Part shown: positions 43,789-52,668 of the stretch, one piece after another
How the letters are laid out: every line of letters starts with the position of its first letter
Position numbering within the stretch: the first letter of the stretch is position 1
Notes under the pieces: generated by a model
Told to the model about the DNA's origin: nothing
The model's database searches: none
Seen by the model: the letters and a program-made list of their open reading frames with translations, nothing else
Program-made: the position numbers and the translations under genes
Assembly: GCA_959607825.1 (NCBI GenBank)
Contig: CAUHNW010000002.1
Location: forward strand, 62,001 to 126,000
Length of the DNA stretch: 64,000 nt
From: HGM13006 sp900757695
GTDB lineage: Bacteria; Bacillota; Clostridia; Oscillospirales; Oscillospiraceae
Direction of reading: 5' to 3'

Positions 43789-45576
43789 ATGGCACTGAAA
43801 AACCGCAGGGAAATGGATCCCAAGTTCCAGTGGAAGCTCAGCGATATATTCGAAACACAGGCCGCATGGGAGCAGGCCTTTCAAAACGCAAAGAAGGCAG
43901 TGGATACGCTGGGAGCGCTGGAGGGAACGCTGAAGCAGTCTCCCCAGCAGCTGAAGGCGGGACTGGATCAGATCTATGCCGCCACCCAGCAGGTAGAGCT
44001 GGTGTATCTCTATGCAAATCTCTTCAAATCCGGGGATAACGGAGATCCGGAGGCCCAGCGGCTGGAGGGCCGTGCCATGAGCCTGTATGTGGCGCTGTCT
44101 ACTGCACTGAGCTTTGTGGACCCGGAGATTTTGTCCATTCCCAAGGCGGAGCTGGATGCGTGGCTCCGGCTTCCGGAGCTTCAGGAGTATCGTCATATTT
44201 TGGAGGATACGGACCGGATGCGTCCCTACAGTCTGCCCAAGGAGCAGGAGAAGATGCTGGCACAGCTGGCAGATGCCGCCGGTGCACCGGACGAGGCGTT
44301 TACTATGCTGGAAAGTGTGGACATGACCTTCCCGGATATCACCGGTGAGGACGGGAAGCCTGCCTCCCTGAGCCATGGCACCTATGGTCTCTATCGGGAC
44401 AGCCGTAATCGGGCCGTCCGCAAGGAGGCCTTTGAGACCTATCACGGGGAGTTCCAGCGGTATATCAATACCATTGCTGCCATGTACAGCGGTCAGGTGA
44501 AGCTGGACGAGTATTATGCCAATGTCCGTGGATACAAGAACGCATTGGAAAAGAGCCTCTTTGGCAACAATGTACCGGTTGCCGTCTATGATTCGCTGGT
44601 AGAGGCTGTCCATGGGGGCCTTCCGATCATGGAGCGGTATCTGAAGCTTCGGAAGAAAACCCTGAAGCTCGATGCGCTTCATATGTATGATCTCTACTGC
44701 CCCATGGTGGACGAGGTCAGCTATGACATCGACTTTGAGGACTGCAAGGCGCTGGTGAAAAAGGCGCTGGCGCCGCTGGGCGAGGACTACGCCAAACTGC
44801 TGGACAAGGCTTACCGGGAGCAGTGGATGGATGTCTATGAGAATAAGGGGAAGACCACCGGCGCCTTTTCCTGCGGCGTCTTTGGCGTACACCCCTATGT
44901 GCTGCTGAACTACACCAGATCTCTGGAGGACGCATTTACCATGGCCCATGAGCTGGGACATGCCATGCACTCCTATTATTCCGCTGCCAATAACAGCTTT
45001 GCCAACCACGACTATCGGCTGCTGGTGGCAGAAGTGGCCTCTACGGTCAATGAGGTGCTGCTGACCAAATATCTGCTGAAAACGGAGACGGATCCCAAGC
45101 GTCGGGCCTACCTGCTCAATCACCTGCTGGAGAGCTTCCGCACCACGGTATTCCGTCAGACGCTGTTTGCGGAGTTTGAACGGGATGCCCATGAAATGTA
45201 TCGAAATGGGGAGCCCCTGACCGCAGAGCTCCTGAGCCGCCGGTATCATGAGCTCAATGAGCTGTACTACAAGGGGGCTGTGGTCGATCCCTTGCAGGAC
45301 GCCGAGTGGGCACGGATCCCGCACTTCTATTCTGCATATTATGTCTACCAGTATGCCACCGGCTTCTGCTCTGCCGTTGCCATTGCCGACGGTATTTATG
45401 AGACCGGTGACCCCTCCGGCTATCTGAAATTCCTGACCACCGGCGGCAGTGATTACCCGCTGGAGGAGCTGAAGATCGCCGGGGTAGATCTCACCAAGCC
45501 TCAGGTCGTGCAGCGGGCCTTAAAGGTCTTTGAAAGCACGCTGGATGAGCTGGAAGCACTTCTGGAAACATTTTAA
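43789..45576 (+). CDS. pepF: Oligoendopeptidase F (M3B metallopeptidase)
   Basis: Cytoplasmic zinc endopeptidase of 595 residues that cuts oligopeptides of moderate length. The zinc motif MAHELGHAMH is near residue 385, with the third ligand in the following helix (LVAEVASTVNE). The C-terminal YATGFCSAVAIAD is typical of PepF. The ATG at 43789 has AAAGGATGATG upstream. An M18 aminopeptidase lies two genes downstream, so peptide turnover may be a shared theme. Confidence 0.95.
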   Translation: MALKNRREMDPKFQWKLSDIFETQAAWEQAFQNAKKAVDTLGALEGTLKQSPQQLKAGLDQIYAATQQVELVYLYANLFKSGDNGDPEAQRLEGRAMSLYVALSTALSFVDPEILSIPKAELDAWLRLPELQEYRHILEDTDRMRPYSLPKEQEKMLAQLADAAGAPDEAFTMLESVDMTFPDITGEDGKPASLSHGTYGLYRDSRNRAVRKEAFETYHGEFQRYINTIAAMYSGQVKLDEYYANVRGYKNALEKSLFGNNVPVAVYDSLVEAVHGGLPIMERYLKLRKKTLKLDALHMYDLYCPMVDEVSYDIDFEDCKALVKKALAPLGEDYAKLLDKAYREQWMDVYENKGKTTGAFSCGVFGVHPYVLLNYTRSLEDAFTMAHELGHAMHSYYSAANNSFANHDYRLLVAEVASTVNEVLLTKYLLKTETDPKRRAYLLNHLLESFRTTVFRQTLFAEFERDAHEMYRNGEPLTAELLSRRYHELNELYYKGAVVDPLQDAEWARIPHFYSAYYVYQYATGFCSAVAIADGIYETGDPSGYLKFLTTGGSDYPLEELKIAGVDLTKPQVVQRALKVFESTLDELEALLETF

Positions 45577-45584
45577 CCGCCTGT

Positions 45585-45615
45585 GCGGGCAGTTGGAACG
45601 CATCTGACTGCCCGC
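45585..45615 (+). other. Intercistronic hairpin between pepF and the sulfatase-fold gene
   Basis: A 9-bp perfect stem (GCGGGCAGT / ACTGCCCGC) with a 13-base loop and no T-run. Not a typical terminator; it may affect mRNA stability or partly reduce downstream expression. Confidence 0.45.
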
Positions 45616-45643
45616 CGTGCTGCGGGGGAGAGGTACGTTACTT

Positions 45644-47107
45644 TTGAAAGAACACTTAAAATCGTGGCTGCTGGCAGTAGGCTGCCTGCTGCTGGCGAGC
45701 TTGTATCCCTGCCTGTACCAGTACAGCAGCAATCTTCCGGAGTCCAGAGGGCGGGATATGCTGCTGTTTTGGGGGATCTTTCTGGGGATTGGAATTGTCC
45801 TGTTCCTGCTTTGGCTGGTGATTCTGCGCCGGGTAGAGGCGGCAGGGGTGCTGTCTGCGCTCAGCCTGCTGGTCTGCATGAATTTCGGGCTTGTCAAAAC
45901 CGGAGTGCAGCGGCTTTTGCCGCTGGTCTCAGGCCGATGGATTCTGGGGCCTCTGGGCGTGCTGCTGCTGCTCCTTGGGGGACTGGTGTTCCTGCGGAAG
46001 TGGAGGTGCCGTGTTCCGCTGATCTTGCTGACCTGCATGTTTGGCGGGCTCTGCGCTGTCAGCGGCATTGTGGCACTGCCAAAGCTGGCTGCAAGGCATG
46101 TTGGGGGGCAGGAGTCCTCGCTCCTCTCGGCGGCGGAGACTGCGGATGGGGCGGAGCGGCCCAATGTATATTATTTCCTGTATGATGAATACTCCGGGCC
46201 GGAAAGCCTGCGATATTATTACGGCTTTGACAACAGCGCACTCTACGATCAGCTGGAGCAGCGGGGCTTTGACTGCTCCGGCAGCAGCTATAACACGGAG
46301 TCCTGCGCCACGGTGCAGCTGGTTCCGGATCTCTATGCCCTGGGCTATGATGCAGCGCCCTTTCAGAGCGGCGATGGAGAGATGCCGAATCTCTACCGGA
46401 TATTTCAGGACTTGGGATATCAGATCAACCTGATCTCCCACAATGACTTTCTGGACACGGATGGCGCCAGAAGCCTTACCAGCGGTCAGGCGGAGGAGTC
46501 CATCTGCCGGTATCTCTATGCCAACAGCATCCTGCCCTATACGCCTGCGGCAGAGTACATGGAGCAGCACCTTCGATCCCTGCGAACCGCCTATCAGTAT
46601 GTTGCAATGCTGGATGAGGTGCTGGATACCATGGATCAGGCATGGGAGGAAACCGGAGGAGCGCCAACCCTGACGCTGGGGTATGTGCAGTGTCCGCATC
46701 CCGGATTTATCTACGATGAAAACGGCGGACTGGTATCGGAGGACAACTTTGTAAACTGGCGGGATCCCCAGTATTACCTTGGCCAGCTGCAATATACCAG
46801 CAGCCGCATCCTCAAAGCGGTGGACAATATTCAGGCCCACGATCCCGAGGCGGTAATCATCCTTCAATCAGACCATGGAGCACGGCTGGGGCACCATCTG
46901 GCAGAGCTGTATGGGGACCCCTATGACGCAGAGACGGACACCATTCACCAGCAGAATATTTTGAACTGTGTCTATCTGCCCGGGGAAACCGTGGATATTA
47001 CGGGGCTCAATGGCATTAATACGCTGCGGACGGTGCTGAACCGGCTGTTTCAGCTGGACTACGCCATGGTGGAGCCAAGAACCGGGTGCATCAATTACTA
47101 TCCATAA
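45644..47107 (+). CDS. Membrane protein with alkaline phosphatase/sulfatase-fold domain
   Basis: A 487-residue protein. The N-terminal 140 residues form about four membrane segments; the rest is an outward-facing domain of the alkaline phosphatase/sulfatase superfamily. PNVYYFLYDEYSGPESL opens the fold with a metal-binding Asp, and LQSDHGARLGHHL supplies the late Asp-His pair. The usual Cys/Ser nucleophile motif of sulfatases is not obvious, so the reaction is uncertain; LTA synthase and phosphoethanolamine transferases share this layout. The start is TTG at 45644 behind GAGAGG; the GTG at 45617 lacks a ribosome site. The next gene follows after 13 bases. Confidence 0.75.
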   Translation: MKEHLKSWLLAVGCLLLASLYPCLYQYSSNLPESRGRDMLLFWGIFLGIGIVLFLLWLVILRRVEAAGVLSALSLLVCMNFGLVKTGVQRLLPLVSGRWILGPLGVLLLLLGGLVFLRKWRCRVPLILLTCMFGGLCAVSGIVALPKLAARHVGGQESSLLSAAETADGAERPNVYYFLYDEYSGPESLRYYYGFDNSALYDQLEQRGFDCSGSSYNTESCATVQLVPDLYALGYDAAPFQSGDGEMPNLYRIFQDLGYQINLISHNDFLDTDGARSLTSGQAEESICRYLYANSILPYTPAAEYMEQHLRSLRTAYQYVAMLDEVLDTMDQAWEETGGAPTLTLGYVQCPHPGFIYDENGGLVSEDNFVNWRDPQYYLGQLQYTSSRILKAVDNIQAHDPEAVIILQSDHGARLGHHLAELYGDPYDAETDTIHQQNILNCVYLPGETVDITGLNGINTLRTVLNRLFQLDYAMVEPRTGCINYYP

Positions 47108-47120
47108 GGAGAACGATATT

Positions 47121-48416
47121 ATGAAAGATCTGAATCAGGGGCTGTTTGATTTTATTGCAAAGAGTCCGACCTGCTTTCAGGCGGTAGAGACCAGCGCAGA
47201 GATGCTGGAACAGGCGGGCTTTGAAAAGCTCACAGAGGCGTCTGCATGGGAACTGAAGGCGGGAAATGGGTATTATGTAACCCGAAATCAGTCCAGCCTC
47301 ATTGCGTTTCGGATGCCGGAGCGGCTGGAAAGCTGCATGATCGGCGCAGCCCATACAGACTCTCCCTGCTTCCGGCTCAAGGACAATGCCACGGTGGCGG
47401 CGGAGGGCTACAGTAAGCTGGATGCCAATAAATACGGCGGCATGATCTTTTCCACGTGGCTGGACCGGCCGCTCTCCGTTGCGGGGCGTATTCTGGTTTC
47501 CGCCGGGAAAGGGGTAGAGTCCCGGCTGGTGGATCTGGATCAGGATCTGATGGTGATCCCAAGTCTGGCCATTCACATGGACAGAACCACCAACGATGGC
47601 AAGCGTCTCACCGCACAGACAGATTTGATGCCGCTGCTGGGCAAGGGCAATCTCGATATTCTGGCGCTTGCGGCAGAGAAAGCGGGGGTTCAAAAGGAGC
47701 AGATCCTCTCCCATGATCTGTTCGTATACAATCGGGAGAGAGGAACCCGGCTGGGGCCGCAGGGGGAGCTGATCCTGTGCCCCCGGCTGGATGATCTGCA
47801 GTGTGTTTACGGACTGCTGGAGGGCTTCCTGGGGCAGAGAAGCCCAATGCAGATGCCGGTGCTGTGCCTGTTTGACAACGAGGAGATCGGCAGCTCCACG
47901 GCACAGGGTGCCATGTCTACCTTCCTGCAGGATGTGCTGCTTCGGGTATGCGCCACACAGGGCATGGGGAAAACGGAATATCTCCGGCTGCTGGCGGGCA
48001 GCATGATGGTATCGGCAGATAACGCCCATGGCGTCCATCCCAATCACCCGGAGAAGGCGGCGCTGACCAATCGTCCCAAGCTGGGAGAAGGCGTTGCGGT
48101 CAAGTACGGCACCGGATATGCCACCACCGGCGTTTCCGCTGCACTGCTGCTGGATATTCTGCGGAAAAAGAATATCCCAGTGCAGAGCTACTTCAACCAC
48201 TCGGATGTGGCCGGCGGCAGTACGCTGGGCGCACTGTCTGTGACGCAGGTGTCGGTGAGAACCGTAGACATCGGCCTTGCACAGCTGGCCATGCATTCTG
48301 CCAACGAGACGGCAGGGGCGGCGGATATCGGCTATCTGGTGTCGGCCATGGAGGCGTTCTTCGGCGCTTCCATTCATGAGCAGACGGACGGCAGCTATCT
48401 GGTCGACATCGACTGA
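47121..48416 (+). CDS. apeB: M18 family aminopeptidase (aspartyl aminopeptidase-like)
   Basis: Cytoplasmic dinuclear zinc aminopeptidase of 431 residues. Metal and catalytic motifs are AAHTDSPC, RLDDLQ, FDNEEIGSS, SADNAHGVHP and the late AMHSANE. M18 enzymes prefer N-terminal Asp or Glu. The ATG has AAGGAGAAC upstream, 13 bases after the sulfatase-fold gene. The specific substrate is inferred from family. Confidence 0.93.
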   Translation: MKDLNQGLFDFIAKSPTCFQAVETSAEMLEQAGFEKLTEASAWELKAGNGYYVTRNQSSLIAFRMPERLESCMIGAAHTDSPCFRLKDNATVAAEGYSKLDANKYGGMIFSTWLDRPLSVAGRILVSAGKGVESRLVDLDQDLMVIPSLAIHMDRTTNDGKRLTAQTDLMPLLGKGNLDILALAAEKAGVQKEQILSHDLFVYNRERGTRLGPQGELILCPRLDDLQCVYGLLEGFLGQRSPMQMPVLCLFDNEEIGSSTAQGAMSTFLQDVLLRVCATQGMGKTEYLRLLAGSMMVSADNAHGVHPNHPEKAALTNRPKLGEGVAVKYGTGYATTGVSAALLLDILRKKNIPVQSYFNHSDVAGGSTLGALSVTQVSVRTVDIGLAQLAMHSANETAGAADIGYLVSAMEAFFGASIHEQTDGSYLVDID

Positions 48417-48433
48417 ATACAGGCAGAAAAAAG

Positions 48434-48474
48434 ACGTGCACAGCGGAGCGGATTGCTTGCTGTGCACGTTTTTC
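48434..48474. terminator. Bidirectional terminator between aminopeptidase and uvrA
   Basis: An 11-bp perfect stem (ACGTGCACAGC / GCTGTGCACGT) with a 14-base loop. TTTTT follows on the plus strand; the minus strand has TCTTTTTTC. Confidence 0.85.
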
Positions 48475-51315
48475 TCATGCGTCTTTATCACGCTGAAGCA
48501 TAGGCTTCAGATACTTTCCGGTGTAGCTCTTTTCGCAGGCGGCCACCTCTTCCGGGGTGCCGGTGCAGACGATGGTGCCGCCGCCGGTACCGCCTTCAGG
48601 GCCAAGGTCGATCAGGTGATCGGCAACCTTAATGACATCCAGATTGTGCTCGATGACCAGAACGGTATTGCCCTGATCCACCAGCGCCTGCAATACCTCC
48701 ACCAGACGGTGAACATCCGCCACATGAAGGCCCGTGGTGGGCTCATCGAGAATATAAAAGGTGTTTCCTGTAGAAACACGGCTGAGCTCGGTGGCCAGCT
48801 TGACACGCTGGGCCTCACCGCCGGACAGCGTTGTGGAAGACTGGCCCAGTTTAATGTAGCCAAGCCCTACCTGACAAAGGGCTTCCACCTTCCGGCGAAT
48901 CCGTGGCAGGTTCTCAAAGAATTCCACAGCCTCATCGGCGGTCATTTCCAGTACATCGGAGATATTTTTGCCCTTGTAGGTGACGTCCAGTGTTTCCCGA
49001 TTATAGCGCTTGCCCTTGCAGACATCGCAGGGAACATAGATGTCCGGCAGAAAGTGCATCTCGATCTTTACAAGTCCATCACCGCAGCAGGCCTCACAGC
49101 GGCCGCCTTTTACGTTAAAGGAGAAGCGCCCGGGCCCGTAGCCCTTGGCCTTGGCCTCGGCGGTGGAGGCAAAGAGATCCCGGATATCGCCAAAGAGGCC
49201 GGTATAGGTGGCGGGGTTGGAGCGGGGTGTGCGTCCAATGGGGCTCTGATCGATGCAGATCACCTTGTCCAGCTGGCTGACTCCCTCACAGGCCCGGAGC
49301 TTTCCGCATTTGGTGCGGGAGCGGTTCAGCTCGGCGGCCAGCTTCTTATAGATGATCTCGTTGACCAGCGAGGATTTTCCGGAGCCGGAGACGCCGGTGA
49401 CAACGGTCATCGTCCCCAGCGGAATGGTGACATCGATATTTTTCAGGTTGTTCTCCGCACAGCCGAAGAATTTCAAGGTCCGGCCGTCGCCGGGACGGCG
49501 CTTAGGCGGGACGGGAATCTTCTTTACACCGGAGAGATATTGCCCGGTGATGGAGCGGGGGCAGTCGATGATGTCCTGAAGACTGCCTGCGGCAACGATC
49601 TCACCGCCGTGGATGCCTGCGCCGGGGCCCACATCCACAATATAGTCGGCGGCCCGCATGGTGTCTTCATCATGCTCTACCACGATCAGGGTGTTGCCCA
49701 GATCCACCATCTGTCGGAGGGTACGCAGCAGCTTGTCATTGTCCCGCTGATGGAGTCCGATGGAGGGCTCGTCCAGAATGTAGAGTACGCCCATCAGAGC
49801 GGATCCAATCTGGGTTGCCAGACGGATCCGCTGGCTTTCGCCGCCGGACAGCGTACCTGCGGCACGGCTGAGGGTCAAATATTCAAGGCCCACGCTGCGG
49901 AGAAAGTTCAGGCGGGAACGGATCTCCCGGAGAATCTGATCCGCAATGATCTGCTGGGCTCCGGTAAGCTGGAGATTGTCGATGAATTCCAGCTCCTGAG
50001 AGACGGAGAGCTTGCAGAATTCCATAATGTTGAGCCCGCCTACGGTAACGGCCAGCACCACCGGGCTGAGACGATCCCCGTGACAGTCCGGGCAGGGATG
50101 ATAGCTCATACACTCTTCCAGCTCCCGGCGCATGGAGTCCGACTGGGTCTCCTTATAGCGGCGGGAGAGATTGTTGACAATTCCCTCAAAGGCCTGCTCC
50201 AGGGTACCACGGCCATTGCCTCTGTCATACTGAAGCTTCAGCTTTTCGCCGCCGGTGCCGTAGAGCAGTGCGTCAATTGCGGCATCGGAGAGCTTTTCCA
50301 GCGGGGTGTCCAGACTGAAGCGGTATTTCCGTCCCAAGGCTTCATAGTACATGCGGCTGATGGTGTCGTTTTTTGCATTGCCCCAGCCGCTGGCACTGAT
50401 GCCGCCCTCCAAAATGCTGAGAGAGCGGTTGGGCATAATGAGATCCGGATCCACCTTCAGCTGATAGCCCAGACCGGAACAGCCCGGGCAGGCCCCGTAG
50501 GGATTGTTGAAGGAGAACATTCTGGGCTCCAGCTCCGGAAGGCTGATGCCGCAGTCCTCGCAGGCATAATTCTGAGAGAAGGAGAGCACCTGATCATCAC
50601 TGACCAGATGAATCATTACCTGGCCGTCGGAAAGCCGCAGAGCGGTTTCTATGGAGTCGGTCAGACGGCGGACGATGTCCTCCTTCATGACGAGACGGTC
50701 TACAATAATCTCGATATTGTGTTTTTTGCTTTTGCTGAGGCTGATTTCCTCGCTGAGATCATAGGTTGCACCGTCTACCCGGACGCGGACATAGCCGCTT
50801 TTCTTTGCATCGGCAAAAACCTTCTGGTGCTCGCCCTTTTTTCCACGGATCACGGGGGCAAGAATTTGAAATCGGGTGCCGGGCTCCAGCGTCATCACCT
50901 GATCGACGATCTGATCCACACTCTGACGGCGGATCTCCTTGCCGCATTTCGGGCAGTGGGGAGTACCCACCCGGGCCCAGAGCAGACGGAGGTAGTCGTA
51001 AATTTCGGTAACTGTGCCAACCGTGGAGCGGGGATTCCGGGAGGTGGTCTTCTGGTCGATGGAGATGGCCGGGGAGAGACCGTCGATGGAATCCACATCC
51101 GGCTTGTCCATCTGCCCCAAAAACTGACGGGCGTAGGAGGAAAGGGACTCCACATAGCGCCGCTGTCCCTCGGCATAGATGGTGTCAAAGGCCAGAGAGG
51201 ACTTGCCGGAACCGGACAGGCCGGTGAAGACCACCAGCTTGTCCCGGGGAATGGACAGAGAAACGTTTTTCAGGTTATTTTCACGGGCACCTTTTATGAT
51301 GATCTGATCCTGCAA
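48475..51315 (-). CDS. uvrA: Excinuclease ABC subunit A
   Basis: Damage-recognition ATPase of nucleotide excision repair, 946 residues. Two ABC modules with Walker A (GLSGSGKSSLAFDT and GVSGSGKSSLVNEI), signatures (TLSGGESQRIRLA and TLSGGEAQRVKLA) and zinc-binding Cys groups (CEDCG...CPGC and CEACCGDG...CDVCKG). The start is TTG at 51315 with AGGAGC upstream at rather long spacing. It is the last gene of a uvrB-capA-uvrA run. An 8-bp hairpin (51339-51359) lies between it and the CapA-like gene. Confidence 0.97.
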   Translation of the reverse strand: MQDQIIIKGARENNLKNVSLSIPRDKLVVFTGLSGSGKSSLAFDTIYAEGQRRYVESLSSYARQFLGQMDKPDVDSIDGLSPAISIDQKTTSRNPRSTVGTVTEIYDYLRLLWARVGTPHCPKCGKEIRRQSVDQIVDQVMTLEPGTRFQILAPVIRGKKGEHQKVFADAKKSGYVRVRVDGATYDLSEEISLSKSKKHNIEIIVDRLVMKEDIVRRLTDSIETALRLSDGQVMIHLVSDDQVLSFSQNYACEDCGISLPELEPRMFSFNNPYGACPGCSGLGYQLKVDPDLIMPNRSLSILEGGISASGWGNAKNDTISRMYYEALGRKYRFSLDTPLEKLSDAAIDALLYGTGGEKLKLQYDRGNGRGTLEQAFEGIVNNLSRRYKETQSDSMRRELEECMSYHPCPDCHGDRLSPVVLAVTVGGLNIMEFCKLSVSQELEFIDNLQLTGAQQIIADQILREIRSRLNFLRSVGLEYLTLSRAAGTLSGGESQRIRLATQIGSALMGVLYILDEPSIGLHQRDNDKLLRTLRQMVDLGNTLIVVEHDEDTMRAADYIVDVGPGAGIHGGEIVAAGSLQDIIDCPRSITGQYLSGVKKIPVPPKRRPGDGRTLKFFGCAENNLKNIDVTIPLGTMTVVTGVSGSGKSSLVNEIIYKKLAAELNRSRTKCGKLRACEGVSQLDKVICIDQSPIGRTPRSNPATYTGLFGDIRDLFASTAEAKAKGYGPGRFSFNVKGGRCEACCGDGLVKIEMHFLPDIYVPCDVCKGKRYNRETLDVTYKGKNISDVLEMTADEAVEFFENLPRIRRKVEALCQVGLGYIKLGQSSTTLSGGEAQRVKLATELSRVSTGNTFYILDEPTTGLHVADVHRLVEVLQALVDQGNTVLVIEHNLDVIKVADHLIDLGPEGGTGGGTIVCTGTPEEVAACEKSYTGKYLKPMLQRDKDA

Positions 51316-51338
51316 TGTTGTTCAGCTCCTGTACGGGT

Positions 51339-51359
51339 CGTTCTGCAGCCGGCAGAACG
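51339..51359 (-). other. Small hairpin in the leader of uvrA
   Basis: CGTTCTGC / GCAGAACG with a 5-base loop and no T-run. Possible mRNA processing or stability element between the CapA-like gene and uvrA. Confidence 0.35.
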
Positions 51360-51368
51360 AAGCAATGG

Positions 51369-52649
51369 TTACTGGGCGGCAGTGGTGGGGGAAGCAGCGG
51401 GTTCGGCAGTGGAATCGGCTGCATTGCCGGTGGTGCCGGAAGCATCCGGGGCGGAAATGCCGCCCTCCAGATCTGCGCTCATATCGTATATTTTGGTGAG
51501 AATCCTCTGGGCGTCCTCTCCGGAGACGGGGGTGGGGCAATAGGTATTTGTCTGGGTGTCCGTGGAGATAGAGCAGGGGATAATGGTATAGTCTGTGTCA
51601 TCGGATACCTGACCATTCACCAGCGTAAAGGTCTGCTGGAAAATGGCCGTGTCCTTGTCATTGCAGACGGAGTTGCCGCCAAAGCAGAAATTCCCCAGAC
51701 TATAGCATATGTATTTCCCCTTATAGGTGGCGATGCCCTGCAATACATGGGGGTGATGGGCGATCACCAGATCCGCGCCCTCATCGATGACGGCCTTGGC
51801 CAGAACGGAGTGGATATCGTTGGGGGTATAGGAGTTTTCATCGCCCCAATGAAATTCACAGATGATGATCTGCGCACCGGCATCCTTGAGCTTTTTCACG
51901 TTGCTGACAGCCTGTTCCTTGCAGTCAAGGCCCGTTTCGCATTCGTAGATACCGGAGAAGCCCACCTGAATGCCCTTTACATCCACGATGGTCGCATAGT
52001 CTCCGCCAAAACGCTGGATACCGGCTTTGTCTAGCGCTGCCAGCGTATCCACATAGCCTTCGTCTCCGTAGTCCATGATGTGGTTGTTGGCAACGTTCAC
52101 GCAGTCGATGCCGCCCTGGGTCAGAATACTGACATAAGAGGGGTCAGCCTTGAAGGTCCACTCCTTGTTTGCACGGTTTTCCGAGGTGGTAAGGGTTCCT
52201 TCAAAATTGGCTACCGTCAAATCGTCCCCCTCAAAGATCGATTTGACGTTCTGAAAAAAATAACCGGCTCCGTAATTGTCATAATATTCCTCAAAGCTGC
52301 CGCTGTAGGAGGCACCTTCATAGGAGGAGAGGGTGATGTCGCCCACAAAGCTCAAGGTGATAGAGGTACCCTCCGGCTGAGTGCTTGGAGAGGGTGCCGG
52401 TGCGGCGCTGGGCTCACTGGAGGCCTGCGCCGCCAGCTCTGCCTCTGCGGCCTTCTTTGCGGCCAGCTTGCTTTCCAGATCGGTTATGGCCTTGCGGGTG
52501 CTGCAGCTGACGCAGAGAGACACAATGCCCAGTATAATGGCCAGGGCAATGGCACCCATGCGGATATTGCGCTGAATCTTCATGTATTTCAGACGTTCCG
52601 CTCTGCGCTGCTCCCGGAGCTGTTCCGGAGTGAGGTTCTGTTGATCCAT
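51369..52649 (-). CDS. CapA/PGA-cap family metallophosphoesterase-fold protein, membrane-anchored
   Basis: A 426-residue protein with a cytoplasmic N-terminus, one membrane segment near residues 31-49 (MGAIALAIILGIVSLCVSC), a coiled Ala/Lys/Glu stretch and a Pro/Ser-rich linker, then an outer CapA-type domain. Its motifs are SFVGDITLS, ANFEGTL, ANNHIMDYG, EFHWGDE, AHHPHVLQG and SLGNFCFGG, which form a dinuclear metal site of the calcineurin-like fold. CapA was named for poly-glutamate capsule synthesis, but most relatives are uncharacterised. The ATG at 52649 has AAGGAA upstream. It sits between uvrB and uvrA with short gaps. Confidence 0.88.
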   Translation of the reverse strand: MDQQNLTPEQLREQRRAERLKYMKIQRNIRMGAIALAIILGIVSLCVSCSTRKAITDLESKLAAKKAAEAELAAQASSEPSAAPAPSPSTQPEGTSITLSFVGDITLSSYEGASYSGSFEEYYDNYGAGYFFQNVKSIFEGDDLTVANFEGTLTTSENRANKEWTFKADPSYVSILTQGGIDCVNVANNHIMDYGDEGYVDTLAALDKAGIQRFGGDYATIVDVKGIQVGFSGIYECETGLDCKEQAVSNVKKLKDAGAQIIICEFHWGDENSYTPNDIHSVLAKAVIDEGADLVIAHHPHVLQGIATYKGKYICYSLGNFCFGGNSVCNDKDTAIFQQTFTLVNGQVSDDTDYTIIPCSISTDTQTNTYCPTPVSGEDAQRILTKIYDMSADLEGGISAPDASGTTGNAADSTAEPAASPTTAAQ

Positions 52650-52668
52650 AGTGTTGTTTCCTTCCCTT

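Noticed and set aside
48277..51543. Long open frame antisense to uvrA
   Set aside because: Same reasoning: it mirrors uvrA, has no recognisable domain, and starts inside the aminopeptidase gene in another frame.
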